From assembly GCA_035532935.1 (NCBI GenBank), contig DATKQE010000003.1, forward strand, positions 87,221-151,220: a stretch of DNA of 64,000 nucleotides. The letters run 5' to 3'. A model generated the notes under the pieces. That model was not told the DNA's origin. It worked only from the letters and a program-made list of their open reading frames with translations, and made no database searches. Source of the DNA: DATJLY01 sp035532935. Lineage in GTDB: Bacteria > Pseudomonadota > Alphaproteobacteria > ATCC43930 > CGMCC-115725. The stretch's first letter is position 1; each line of letters opens with the position of its first letter. Below are positions 16,981 to 25,937 of this stretch, in pieces. Made by a program: the position numbers and the translations under genes.

Positions 16981-17847
16981 TCACGGCAGCCGCATCAGCG
17001 GCCGTCCCATGCGGATCGTCGTCCCTTCCCGCACCGCGTCGCACAGCGCGAACCCCTTGGGCGCCAGAACGATGATGGTCGAGCCATGCTCGAACCAGCC
17101 CATCTCCTCGCCCTTGCCGAACGAAGCGCGGCAGGGAATCTCGGCGTCGCCGCAATAATCCATGCCGAGCGACGCGTCGAGAAAGCGAAGGCGGATGCCC
17201 GCGACCAGGATCGCGGCAACCGGCACCAGCGTCACGACCGCACCCGAGCCGCGAAGCACGGTTTGGACGACGGCGCGCTCGTTCTTGCAGAACAGCTTGG
17301 CGACGCGTTTCAGCGCGATCGGATTGACGTTCCAAGTGTCGCCGCGGATGAACGCAACCTTTTCGACGGTGCAGTCGTGCGGCGCGTGGAAGCGGTGATA
17401 CATACTCGATGTCAGGCGCAAAGTGACGAATTGCCCATCGACGTAGCGGTCGGCGAGCCGCGGCTCGACCAGGAGTTCCGCCAGCGTGTAGGTGAACCCC
17501 TTCACCTGGATCAGCTCCTGGCCGCGAATGCGTCCGCAGGCGCCGACGATCGCGTCGCACGGGCTGGTCATCACGTTCGGATCGGGATCGACCGGGCGCG
17601 CGCCCGGCTTCAGTTCCCGCGTGAAGCAGGCGTGCAGGCTGTCGAATCGCTGGAGCCGCGAATCGCTCAGGTCGAGATCGGCGAAAATCCGCCATGATGC
17701 GATCGACGCGCGGGCCAGAAGCGGGTGCTCGATCCGGCTGAACCAGCCGATGAACCGCGTCGCGAGTTGGCGCGGGATCCAATTCGTCAGTAGGAAGTTG
17801 ATATCTTCCCGGAGAAATATTTTCGCTATTTCCGCGCCCGCTGTCAT
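16981..17847 (-). CDS. psd: phosphatidylserine decarboxylase proenzyme
   Basis: The enzyme decarboxylates phosphatidylserine to phosphatidylethanolamine at the inner membrane. The 288-residue proenzyme should cleave itself between Gly255 and Ser256 in WFEHGSTIIV, creating the pyruvoyl cofactor on the new small subunit. Other family marks are TSPCDAIVGACG near residue 95, KGFTYTLAELL, and YHRFHAPHDC with the catalytic histidines. The length and the GST motif match the long (E. coli-like) type. It starts 35 bases from a divergent aminotransferase gene. PmtA at 20315 would use its product. Confidence 0.92.
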   Translation of the reverse strand: MTAGAEIAKIFLREDINFLLTNWIPRQLATRFIGWFSRIEHPLLARASIASWRIFADLDLSDSRLQRFDSLHACFTRELKPGARPVDPDPNVMTSPCDAIVGACGRIRGQELIQVKGFTYTLAELLVEPRLADRYVDGQFVTLRLTSSMYHRFHAPHDCTVEKVAFIRGDTWNVNPIALKRVAKLFCKNERAVVQTVLRGSGAVVTLVPVAAILVAGIRLRFLDASLGMDYCGDAEIPCRASFGKGEEMGWFEHGSTIIVLAPKGFALCDAVREGTTIRMGRPLMRLP

Positions 17848-17882
17848 GTCTTTGTAAAGGTGATCGCGTAAGGACTGCAGCG

Positions 17883-19568
17883 ATGGAACCGGCCATTACG
17901 ATGGCGACCTCTGTTGCCCTGGGCGCCCTGGTTCTGGCCGCGTCGGCGGTCAAGCTGAAGTCGCGCCTCGAGCTCGCCAAGGCGAAGCACGCCTCGCTTG
18001 GCGGCCATTCCCGCATTGCCCGCTGTGTGGCGGCGCTGGTGCCATTCTACCAATACGACGACACGCGGTTCTTCACAGCCGACGGCGCGCCTCCTGGCGT
18101 CGCAGCGCAGCGGCGGGCGGATTTCGAGCGGCTCGCCGCGCTCTATCGCACGCGCTGCGCGCGCACCCTGCATCTCACCGCCGAGGCCGCAGCGCGGATC
18201 TCGGATTTGGAGTTCACCGCGTCCTACCGCGTGCCGTTCCAGTTCAGCCGGTTTGTGCGCCGGCATTTGCCGGTTGGGGCGTTCTTCGAGTCGTCGTCCG
18301 GCGTGATGGTGACGGATCTCGACGGCAACACGCTTTACGACCTGACCGGCTCTTATGGCGTCAATCTCTTCGGCTACGACTTCTACAAGGAATGCATCGA
18401 TCGCGGCCACGAGCGCGCGCGCGCGCTGGGTCCCGTCCTCGGCTCCTATCATCCCGTGGTTGCCGACAACGCCGCGCGGCTCGCGCGCGTCGCCGGAATG
18501 GACGAGGTGTCGTTCCACATGTCGGGAACGGAAGCCGTGATGCAGGCAGTGAGGCTGGCGCGCTACCACACGCGGCGTTCGCATCTGGTGCGGTTCTGCG
18601 GCGCCTATCACGGGTGGTGGGGCGATGTGCAGCCGGGCGTCGGCAACCCGGTGCCCGCGCACGAGACCTACACGCTCAAGGAGATGTCCGAGGACTCGCT
18701 GCGCGTGCTGCGCCGCCGCCGGGATATCGCCTGCGTGCTGGTCAACCCGCTGCAGGCGTTGCATCCCAATCGCGCAGCGCCGTCCGATTCGACCCTGGTC
18801 GACAGCGGCCGGTCCGCCCATTTCGACCGCGCGGCCTATGTCGATTGGCTGAAGCGGCTCCGCGCGGTCTGCATCGAGCGCGGCATCGTTCTGATCTTCG
18901 ACGAGGTCTTCGTCGGCTTCCGGCTCGCGCCCGGCGGCGCCCAGGAATATTTCGGCGTTGCGGCCGACCTCGTGACCTATGGCAAGACCCTGGGCGGCGG
19001 CCTGCCGATCGGCGCCGTCTGCGGCAAGGCGCCTCTCATGAAGCGCTTCCGCGAGGATCGGCCCGCCGACATCTGCTTTGCGCGCGGCACGTTCAATTCC
19101 CATCCCTATGTCATGGCGGCGATGAACGAATTCCTGCGCCGCCTCGAAGAACCCGCGTTGGGCGCACTCTATCGCGATCTCGATGAAACCTGGGACCGGC
19201 GGACGCAAACGCTCAATCGGCGTCTCGCCGAGGCCAATGTGCCGGTGCAGGTGGCGAACCTCTCGTCGATCTGGACGGTCTGCTACACGCAGCCCTCCGC
19301 CTACAACTGGATGTTCCAGTACTATCTGCGCGCCGAAGGCTTGGCGTTGAGTTGGGTCGGCACCGGGCGGCTGATTTTCAGCTTGAATTATACCGACGCC
19401 GATTTCGCGGCGGTCGCCGACCGCTTCGTCGCGGCCGGCGAAGCGATGCAGCGCGGCGGCTGGTGGTGGCGCGACCCGCACGTCACCAACAAGACGATCA
19501 AGCGCCGCATCTTGCGCGAGATGATGGCTCATCGGCTCACAAGGGCGCACCGGGAAGTCATCGGCTGA
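17883..19568 (+). CDS. class III PLP-dependent aminotransferase with N-terminal membrane segment
   Basis: This 561-residue fold-type I enzyme resembles glutamate-1-semialdehyde aminomutase and related class III aminotransferases. The PLP lysine is Lys368 in TYGKTLGGGLPIG; LIFDEVFVGFR is the Asp motif and FHMSGTEAVMQAVRLAR the phosphate-binding part. It has about 130 extra N-terminal residues, starting with a hydrophobic segment (ATSVALGALVLAASAV) that could anchor it in the membrane. It is divergent from psd and faces the Mpo1-like and PmtA genes, so a role in lipid head-group or polar-lipid chemistry is possible. The substrate is unknown. Confidence 0.85.
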   Translation: MEPAITMATSVALGALVLAASAVKLKSRLELAKAKHASLGGHSRIARCVAALVPFYQYDDTRFFTADGAPPGVAAQRRADFERLAALYRTRCARTLHLTAEAAARISDLEFTASYRVPFQFSRFVRRHLPVGAFFESSSGVMVTDLDGNTLYDLTGSYGVNLFGYDFYKECIDRGHERARALGPVLGSYHPVVADNAARLARVAGMDEVSFHMSGTEAVMQAVRLARYHTRRSHLVRFCGAYHGWWGDVQPGVGNPVPAHETYTLKEMSEDSLRVLRRRRDIACVLVNPLQALHPNRAAPSDSTLVDSGRSAHFDRAAYVDWLKRLRAVCIERGIVLIFDEVFVGFRLAPGGAQEYFGVAADLVTYGKTLGGGLPIGAVCGKAPLMKRFREDRPADICFARGTFNSHPYVMAAMNEFLRRLEEPALGALYRDLDETWDRRTQTLNRRLAEANVPVQVANLSSIWTVCYTQPSAYNWMFQYYLRAEGLALSWVGTGRLIFSLNYTDADFAAVADRFVAAGEAMQRGGWWWRDPHVTNKTIKRRILREMMAHRLTRAHREVIG

Positions 19569-19587
19569 AAGCTCTGCCGCCTCGCGC

Positions 19588-20217
19588 CTAGCCGTGGGGA
19601 TCGAGCACGATCGACTCGTCCATCTCGTCGATGTCGTCCGCCATCGCACGGCGCAGCAGGAGCAACGGCGCCTTGTAGTAGAGCTTGATGTCGTGGAACG
19701 GGTCGGTGATGATTTTCGTCGCCCATACCAATCCCGTCTGCATGTCCCGGATAAGGAATAGCTGGACGGTGCGGAAGAGCAGGCCCGAAATGCCGACGAA
19801 CAGCCAGATCTGCCCGACCTCGCGAATAAACCCCACGAAATTGGCGCGCGGCCGAAGCAGGCCGAACAAGGTCGGCTCGAGATAGAGCGCGAGCGGTGAC
19901 AAGGCCCAGATCGACAGCAGTACCGCTTTGCGCCTCAGATTATAGCCGACCTTGATCTCTTCCTTGTATTCGTGGGTCGCCTGGTTGACCGTATCGTATC
20001 CCTTGGGCTCGAAGATGAAATGTCCGATCTGGCGGCTCGTCATGGCAACCGTCCAGGCGATGAGCGCCGCCGCCGCCGGACTCCAGAAAAGCACGGCATA
20101 GGCGACGAGAAAGCTGGTCGCACTCAGCAGATGAAGCGACTGGTTGACCAAACTGTGGTGATAATAGCGATGGTCATCCCAACGCTGCACCTTCAGCACC
20201 TGCATAAAACCCTTCAT
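19588..20217 (-). CDS. Mpo1-like (DUF962-like) multi-pass membrane protein
   Basis: A 209-residue protein with four or five hydrophobic segments. The stretch YYHHSLVNQSLHLLSATSF and the later RQIGHFIFEPKGYD resemble the histidine-rich motifs of the Mpo1/DUF962 family, whose yeast member is an Fe(II)-dependent dioxygenase acting on 2-hydroxy fatty acids. The resemblance is by eye and partial. The ATG at 20217 is used; an in-frame start at 20268 would add 17 residues. It lies 97 bases downstream of pmtA in the same direction. If the family call is right, fatty-acid turnover fits the lipid neighbourhood. Confidence 0.6.
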   Translation of the reverse strand: MKGFMQVLKVQRWDDHRYYHHSLVNQSLHLLSATSFLVAYAVLFWSPAAAALIAWTVAMTSRQIGHFIFEPKGYDTVNQATHEYKEEIKVGYNLRRKAVLLSIWALSPLALYLEPTLFGLLRPRANFVGFIREVGQIWLFVGISGLLFRTVQLFLIRDMQTGLVWATKIITDPFHDIKLYYKAPLLLLRRAMADDIDEMDESIVLDPHG

Positions 20218-20314
20218 GAGGCTCTCGCTTTTTCCGAGGGACGATGGGGGCGCGATCTCACGCGGCATCAGGGCCGCTGCGCCCGAGACCGGGCGGCGAG
20301 TGGTGCTGCGTCGA

Positions 20315-20977
20315 TCACGCGTGAGACCCTGGCTCCGACTTCACGAATCTGACGAGCGAGAAATGGCCAAATGGCGGCATCGTGCGACGCTCGACCAGCC
20401 GCACATCGGGACGCCGTTCGGTCCAGCGCGCGAACCGTTCCCACGGAAATTCCGTCCGCCAGCCAAGACGGCGGACGACGGGCTGAAACAATTGTTCCAA
20501 TACCTGGCGCGGGCCGGTTTCCGCGCCGATTCGGCTGAGGATGACAATCTCGCCGCCCGGCCGCAGCGTGCGCGCGAATTCATCGAGCGCGGCTTCCGGG
20601 TTGGGGACGGTCGATACGACGTAATGCGCCACGACCACATCGAACGAAGCATCCGGGAACGACAGATGCTCGGCATCCATCACCTCGAGCCGTTCGACGT
20701 TCCCAAGGCGCAGCGTCTCTACCCGTTCCTGCGCCTTGCGCAGCATCGCTTCGGAGAGATCGATGCCGACGATGCGATGCCGGGGCGAGTAGCCGGGCAG
20801 CGAGATGCCGGTGCCGACCCCGACCTCGAGAATCCGGCCGCCGACCCGCTCGGCTGCCGCGATCGCCGCCCGACGCCCGGGCGCGAATACCGCACCGAAG
20901 ACAAGATCGTAGATAGGAGCCCAGCGCGCATATGCCTTCTTGACGGTGAGAGTGTCGAGCTCTGCTGTCATTCCCAT
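20315..20977 (-). CDS. pmtA: phosphatidylethanolamine N-methyltransferase, PmtA type
   Basis: This 220-residue SAM-dependent methyltransferase should convert phosphatidylethanolamine stepwise to phosphatidylcholine at the inner membrane. The start VKKAYARWAPIYDLVFG is the hallmark of the Rhodobacter-type PmtA, and ILEVGVGTGISLPGY is the SAM-binding motif I. Motifs for the adenine side (VVGIDLSEAMLRKA-like) and the catalytic core (FDVVVAHYVVSTVPNP) follow. With psd 2.5 kb away, the window encodes the last two steps from PS to PC. Phosphatidylcholine is common in alphaproteobacteria. Confidence 0.85.
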   Translation of the reverse strand: MGMTAELDTLTVKKAYARWAPIYDLVFGAVFAPGRRAAIAAAERVGGRILEVGVGTGISLPGYSPRHRIVGIDLSEAMLRKAQERVETLRLGNVERLEVMDAEHLSFPDASFDVVVAHYVVSTVPNPEAALDEFARTLRPGGEIVILSRIGAETGPRQVLEQLFQPVVRRLGWRTEFPWERFARWTERRPDVRLVERRTMPPFGHFSLVRFVKSEPGSHA

Positions 20978-21537
20978 GCCGATTGCCGCCTGCCCCGATG
21001 GAGGTGCCGTCTTGGCCGAATTTGGCTAGAAGCTAGCCACGGACGGTTGCAGTTATGTGATACCGCAAGCGCTCGTGTCGCCACGGGGCCGGGACGGCAC
21101 GCGACCATCCGATTTCATCACCGGTTGCCCATCGAGGCGGCAATGCGGATGGCGGCGCGGGACGATTGGCGCGTGTTGGCCGCGATGACGCGACGAATCT
21201 GCCCCGATACCCCCGGCGACTCGCCGACGGTTTCGGAGGCACCCCAGGTCGCGATGGCCGTGCAGCTCAATGCCAGCGCCGGGTGCCTGGCTTCATCTTG
21301 ATTTCGAATTCATTAATGCAACCGATGGGGCTGCAATAGAAATTCGTGGCGGCTTGATCTGAATCAACGCGCGTCTCGACCCCGAACGATAGAGTTCCGG
21401 CCGACGATTCAAGTTGGTAACGAAAGCGCCATGGTCGGGCAGCACCGGTTGAGGGCAACGGCCGACGAGGGTTTCGCAAGCGGGCCCGGATAACGCGCCC
21501 ATGGCGCAACCGCGCCTGCCGCTCCCATTTCCCGTCA
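20978..21537. other. 560-bp divergent intergenic region
   Basis: It lies between the divergent pmtA and hybrid-kinase genes and must hold both promoters. No conserved frame, RNA gene or strong hairpin was recognised. It is unusually long for this tightly packed window, so regulatory sites are likely, but none can be named. Confidence 0.4.
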
Positions 21538-24429
21538 ATGGACATCCCCATGTCACCGACCCTGCCGAATCTTTTCGACAACGAACCGTATCCCTGCGCT
21601 GCGCCACAAGGTCCAGAACAGGCCGAGGCCATACCGCTGATGTTTCCCGGCCTCATTTTCCGGCGCATCCTTCGTCCGGACGGCACGATCGCGTATTCCG
21701 GCGTGGCCGGGGGCCTGCTGCAGCAATTGGGGCTGAGCGCCGCCGATGCCGCGGCGAAGATAGCGGCCTGGATCCATCCCGACGATCTCGCCCGCGCGCA
21801 CGACGACATCATGCGGTCGGCACGGGACCTTCAGCCGCTCGTGACGGTTGCCCGCGTCGTCCTTCCATCAGGTGAGACGCGGTGGTTCGAAAGCCATTCG
21901 GAGCCGCGCCGTCAATCCGACGGGTCGGTCGTTTGGGATGCGGTCTCGGTCGACGTGACCACGCGCCGCGAGGCGGAGCAGGAGCTCGAATACGCCAATA
22001 TCATTGTCGAGCAGAGTCCGACCGTCCTCTACAAGGCGTTGGCGACGGAAGGCGCGCCGCGCGTCTATACCTCGCGCAATGTCATCCAGTTCGGCTACAC
22101 CGTCGAGGATTGCAAGGCGGGACGATTCCACTTTCCCAATTTCGTGCACGAGGATGACCGGCCGCGGGTGATGGAAGCCGTGCGCCGCATGATCGAGGAG
22201 GGGGGCGATCTCTTCGAGCAGGATTACCGTCTCGTCACGCCCGATGGCAGCATTCGCTACGTCGACGACCGGACGACGGCGCTACGTGACGAGCACGGCA
22301 ACATCACGCATTGGCAGGGGATGCTCACCGACATCACCGAACGCTGGCAGTCGGAGAAGCGCATTCGCTTGCTGCAAAGCGTCAGCCTGGCGATCGCGGA
22401 GGCCGAAAGCTTCGATACGGCGCTGGCGACGGTGATACGGCACGTCTGCGAGGCGGCGGGATGGTCGGCGGGAGCCGCGTGGATTCCGAGCCACGGCCGG
22501 ATATGCCGGGAGCCGGACATGAAGCTCGGCCCCCGTTGGCACAACGGCGAGGCGAAGTTCGCGCGCTTCTTCGAGCGGATGAATGCTGTCGCCTACCGCC
22601 GGGGGGTCGGGCTCATCGGCGCCGTCATGGAGACGCGCCAGCCCATGCGCGTCGCGGATTTTGACGATCCGGTGGGCAAAAATCCCGAGCGCCTCGCCGC
22701 TGCGCGCGAGCTCGGTGTTCAATCGGCTTACCTCGTCCCGATTTGCGTCGGCTCCGACGTGCTCTCCGTCCTCGTGTTCACCTCACTCGAACGGAAAGGC
22801 ATCGACGAGGCGATGACGGCATCGGTCACGGCGGTCGCAGCGCAGCTCGGATTGGCCTTGCATAAGAAAGGTACGGAGCAGGCACTGCACGAGAACATGC
22901 GGATTCTCGAATCGGCGCTCGAAGTCGCAGAAATGGGGAGCTGGACGACGCGTGTCACGGATGGCAGTCTCGACTGGTCCAGCAAGATGCTCGAAATATT
23001 CGGCCTCAAGGAGGACGAATTCGACCACCGCCGCGAGACGTTCATCCGGATGGTACATCCCGACGACCTAACGATGGTGAGGGACGTCAGTCGAAACGCG
23101 GTTGCCGGAGGCGATCCCAACTTCCTCGACCATCGGATCCTACGCGCCGACGGCGCGGTTCGCTGGATTCGTCAACGGACCAAGCTCACGCGGGACGAGG
23201 CCGACCAGCCGGTTTTGGTGGGCGTTGCGAAGGACATCACCGATGAGCGCCAGGCGGAACGGGAGAGAGCGCACGCGCAACGGATCGAGGCCATCGGCAA
23301 TCTGACTGCCGGCGTGGCGCACGATTTCAACAACATCCTCGGCGTCATCATCGGCAATCTCGATCTTGTCGAGCCAATGGCCGCTGAACACGGCGATGCT
23401 TCGGACTTGATCGATGACGCTTTGAAGGCGGCACTCCACGGTGCCGAGCTGACGCGGAGCCTACTTGCTTACGCGCGGCGCCAGCCGTTGCAGCCCCAGC
23501 GGATCGTGCCCAACGATCTCGTTGCCGGCATGGGGCGGCTGTTGTGCCGGACGCTCGGCGAAAATATCGAAATGACGCTCAATCTTGCCCGCGATCTGTG
23601 GACGATCGAGGTGGACCCGGCGCTATTGGAGGCAAGCATCATCAATCTCGCGACGAACGCCCGCGATGCCATGCCCCGAGGCGGCGAGCTCGTCATCGCC
23701 ACCAGGAACGTGCATGCCGACGAGACAATGATCGCCATGCACCCGGAGGCCGTCCCAGGCGACTATGCGGTGGTCGAAATAAGCGACTCCGGATGCGGCA
23801 TGACGCCGGAGGTCATCAAGCAGATTTTCGAACCGTTCTTCACCACCAAGGAGGTTGGGAAAGGCACGGGCCTCGGGCTCAGCATGGTGTTCGGCTTCAT
23901 CCATCAATCGGGCGGCTTCGTCACGGTCTATAGCGAGCCCGATGTCGGCTCGACGTTCCGTCTCTATCTGCCGCGGACCAAGCCGTCGACGGATCGCAGC
24001 GCTGCAACGGACGGTGCAACGGCTTGCCCCGGTGGCGAAGGTCAAACGATCCTCGTTGTCGAGGACAACGCGGCCTTGTGCCGCGTTGTCGTGCGGCAGC
24101 TGACCGATCTCGGCTACCGCGTCCTTCAGGCGAGCCACAGCGCGGATGCGCTCGCCACGCTAGAGCGCGAGTGTGTGCACATGGTCTTCAGCGACGTCGT
24201 AATGCCGGGCGACATGGACGGAATTGCGCTCGCGCAGCAGATCATCGAATCCCGTCCCGACATTGCGGTCGTCCTGACCTCGGGCTTTCCCGAAGTAAAG
24301 TTCGGCGATCGCTTCCGCCAATTGGACTCGACCATTCATCTGCTCGGCAAGCCCTACCGAAAGGACGAGCTGGCGCATGTCGTCCGTTCGGCGCTGTCTC
24401 GGCTCGCGCTTACTCGGCCGCTTGGGTAG
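21538..24429 (+). CDS. hybrid sensor histidine kinase (PAS-PAS-GAF-PAS-HisKA-HATPase-REC)
   Basis: This 963-residue cytoplasmic sensor has no clear membrane helix. In order: PAS about 40-145, PAS about 155-275, GAF about 285-440, PAS about 450-585, HisKA near 600 with the phosphorylated His in GVAHDFNNILGVI, and HATPase with NATNARDAMPRG-like N-box, SDSGCGMT and GTGLGLSMV. It ends in a receiver domain (ILVVEDNAALCR, with acceptor Asp in VFSDVVMPGDMDG). It belongs to the large soluble hybrid-kinase group common in alphaproteobacteria. The next gene, a response regulator, starts 5 bases after the stop codon and is the likely partner. The signal is unknown. Confidence 0.9.
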   Translation: MDIPMSPTLPNLFDNEPYPCAAPQGPEQAEAIPLMFPGLIFRRILRPDGTIAYSGVAGGLLQQLGLSAADAAAKIAAWIHPDDLARAHDDIMRSARDLQPLVTVARVVLPSGETRWFESHSEPRRQSDGSVVWDAVSVDVTTRREAEQELEYANIIVEQSPTVLYKALATEGAPRVYTSRNVIQFGYTVEDCKAGRFHFPNFVHEDDRPRVMEAVRRMIEEGGDLFEQDYRLVTPDGSIRYVDDRTTALRDEHGNITHWQGMLTDITERWQSEKRIRLLQSVSLAIAEAESFDTALATVIRHVCEAAGWSAGAAWIPSHGRICREPDMKLGPRWHNGEAKFARFFERMNAVAYRRGVGLIGAVMETRQPMRVADFDDPVGKNPERLAAARELGVQSAYLVPICVGSDVLSVLVFTSLERKGIDEAMTASVTAVAAQLGLALHKKGTEQALHENMRILESALEVAEMGSWTTRVTDGSLDWSSKMLEIFGLKEDEFDHRRETFIRMVHPDDLTMVRDVSRNAVAGGDPNFLDHRILRADGAVRWIRQRTKLTRDEADQPVLVGVAKDITDERQAERERAHAQRIEAIGNLTAGVAHDFNNILGVIIGNLDLVEPMAAEHGDASDLIDDALKAALHGAELTRSLLAYARRQPLQPQRIVPNDLVAGMGRLLCRTLGENIEMTLNLARDLWTIEVDPALLEASIINLATNARDAMPRGGELVIATRNVHADETMIAMHPEAVPGDYAVVEISDSGCGMTPEVIKQIFEPFFTTKEVGKGTGLGLSMVFGFIHQSGGFVTVYSEPDVGSTFRLYLPRTKPSTDRSAATDGATACPGGEGQTILVVEDNAALCRVVVRQLTDLGYRVLQASHSADALATLERECVHMVFSDVVMPGDMDGIALAQQIIESRPDIAVVLTSGFPEVKFGDRFRQLDSTIHLLGKPYRKDELAHVVRSALSRLALTRPLG

Positions 24430-24434
24430 CTTTC

Positions 24435-24905
24435 GTGGGTCGTATCGTGATCATCGAGGATGATGAAGGCGTGCGGCGCGTCATTGCCAAGACAGTGCGC
24501 GGTGCCGGATACGAGTGGTTCGCCGCCGAGAACGGACGCGAGGGCATGCAACTTGTCGCTGCCTATGATCCGGCGCTCGTCATTACCGATATTTTCATGC
24601 CGGAGATGGATGGTATCGAAATCATCCGTATATTGCGCTGCGAACGTCCAACATTGCCGATCCTTGCGATCTCGGGAGGCTTTGGCGGCCAGTGGCATTC
24701 GCTCAATTATCTCGGGATGGCCAGGGAACTCGGAGCGACGATGACCCTCAGAAAGCCGTTTCGCGTGTCGGTCCTGCTCGAGGCCGTCGCATTCCTGCTG
24801 GGCAATCCGGTCCTCGCGCCGCCCGATCATTCTTCGGCGAAAGCGGACGGCAAGCCGGATGCAAATGAATCAATCCGAGCGCCGCGTAAGGCATCGCAAG
24901 CTTGA
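24435..24905 (+). CDS. single-domain response regulator with C-terminal tail
   Basis: The 156-residue protein starts at GTG (MGRIVIIEDDEGVRR). The receiver domain fills about residues 1-122: acidic pair EDD, acceptor Asp in LVITDIFMPEMDG, switch residue in LAISGGFGG, and the conserved LRKPF lysine. The loop before the switch (GGQWHSLNYLGMAREL) is longer than usual. The last 30 residues are polar and probably disordered. There is no DNA-binding output, so it likely passes phosphate on or binds a protein partner. Co-transcribed with the hybrid kinase. Confidence 0.85.
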   Translation: MGRIVIIEDDEGVRRVIAKTVRGAGYEWFAAENGREGMQLVAAYDPALVITDIFMPEMDGIEIIRILRCERPTLPILAISGGFGGQWHSLNYLGMARELGATMTLRKPFRVSVLLEAVAFLLGNPVLAPPDHSSAKADGKPDANESIRAPRKASQA

Positions 24906-25007
24906 CGGTGGGTGAGCTCGTGCGCCGGATCAGCTCGTCTTGATCGACGGGGCGCGCGCAACCAGGCTGGGCAGGGGACCGAGCGCGCGACTGCGCCGCG
25001 TGTCGCC

Positions 25008-25187
25008 GCGCATGTGCTCCAGCAGCAACTCGACGCCCCTGACCGCTATTCCGTTGCCTTCTTTCTCGATCCCGATCCCGACGCCGTCGTCGCTTGCCTT
25101 GCGCCATGCACGGGGTCGGACCGTCCGGCCAAATATCCGCCGATCGCTGCTGCCGATTTCCTCCGATCGCGGCTCGAGCCGACCTAA
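25008..25187 (+). pseudogene. C-terminal remnant of a 2OG-Fe(II) oxygenase (isopenicillin N synthase family)
   Basis: About 60 codons ending at a TGA read APDRYSVAFFLDPDPDAVV, ACLAPCTG, AKYPPIAAADFLRSRLEP. This is the conserved tail of isopenicillin N synthase-like 2-oxoglutarate/Fe(II) oxygenases. The catalytic HxD...H site and the RxS motif that precede this tail are missing: the sequence before about 25008 does not continue in any frame, and 24905 is already the end of the regulator gene. The piece is therefore a truncated relic. I am fairly sure of the family because the tail is distinctive. Confidence 0.65.
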
Positions 25188-25261
25188 GAACCGACGGGAC
25201 GCATCGGCGGAATCGGATCATCGACCGGGGTTTAGATCGGTGCCGCCGCTCGATCCCTGGT

Positions 25262-25741
25262 TCACCGAAGGCGCTGGCGGATCGCGTCGAGGCCGGCGCG
25301 GGCACAGGCCTCGTCGAACTGACCGCCCGGCGCGCCGGACGCACCGATGGCGCCGACGACCTCGGTGCCGATCTTGATCACCAATCCGCCCCGGAACAGC
25401 AGGAGATGCGGCAGCCGCGAGGTGAGCGGGCCGATCGCCTGCGCACGCGCCATCAGCGCGCCCGTGTCCGCTTTGAAGCTGAGGCTCGTATAGGCCTTGT
25501 CGTAGGCGCTATCGAGCGTGTGGATGCCGGCGCCGTCGCCACGCAATTCGGCCTGGCGTACGCCGTCGCTGTCGACGAGGACGACGGTCTCGGCATAACC
25601 CTGTTTGGCGCACGACGCGACCGCGGCGCCCACCGCTTCGTTGGCAAGCGCCGCCGCGATGCGATGACTGGTGAGCACGTCGGCGGCGAAGGCCGACGTG
25701 GCGAAACCGGCGATGGCGGTCGCAACAAGAAAGCGAAGCAT
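25262..25741 (-). CDS. GlcG/HbpS-like periplasmic protein
   Basis: This 159-residue protein has a clear signal peptide (FLVATAIAGFATSAFA, cleaved before ADVLT). The mature part is one GlcG/HbpS-type domain with the typical LVDSDGVRQAELRGDGA and AYDKAYTSLSFKADT, and the LLLFRGGLVIKIGTEVVGAIGASGA strand pair. Members bind haem or small ligands; the exact role in the periplasm is uncertain. It is monocistronic and converges with the relic to its left. Confidence 0.8.
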   Translation of the reverse strand: MLRFLVATAIAGFATSAFAADVLTSHRIAAALANEAVGAAVASCAKQGYAETVVLVDSDGVRQAELRGDGAGIHTLDSAYDKAYTSLSFKADTGALMARAQAIGPLTSRLPHLLLFRGGLVIKIGTEVVGAIGASGAPGGQFDEACARAGLDAIRQRLR

Positions 25742-25937
25742 GGCCTCCTCCCGAATGAACGCGAACGCCCGACACTGTGCGGCGCCGCTTCAGCGGGCAC
25801 AATGGCCATAGGCGTGGCGCGTGGTCTCGCTGCGGCGGCGCATTGCAATCTGTCGCCTTGGCGGAAATGATGACAAACGCCTCCGCCGCGCTCGGCCGCG
25901 CTGGCGGGTGCATCGATCTTCGCCGACCGGGTCATTG

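Noticed and set aside
17844..19649. 601-codon minus-strand frame opposite the aminotransferase
   Set aside because: Antisense shadow of a gene with a complete PLP fold; the composition is unlike a real protein.
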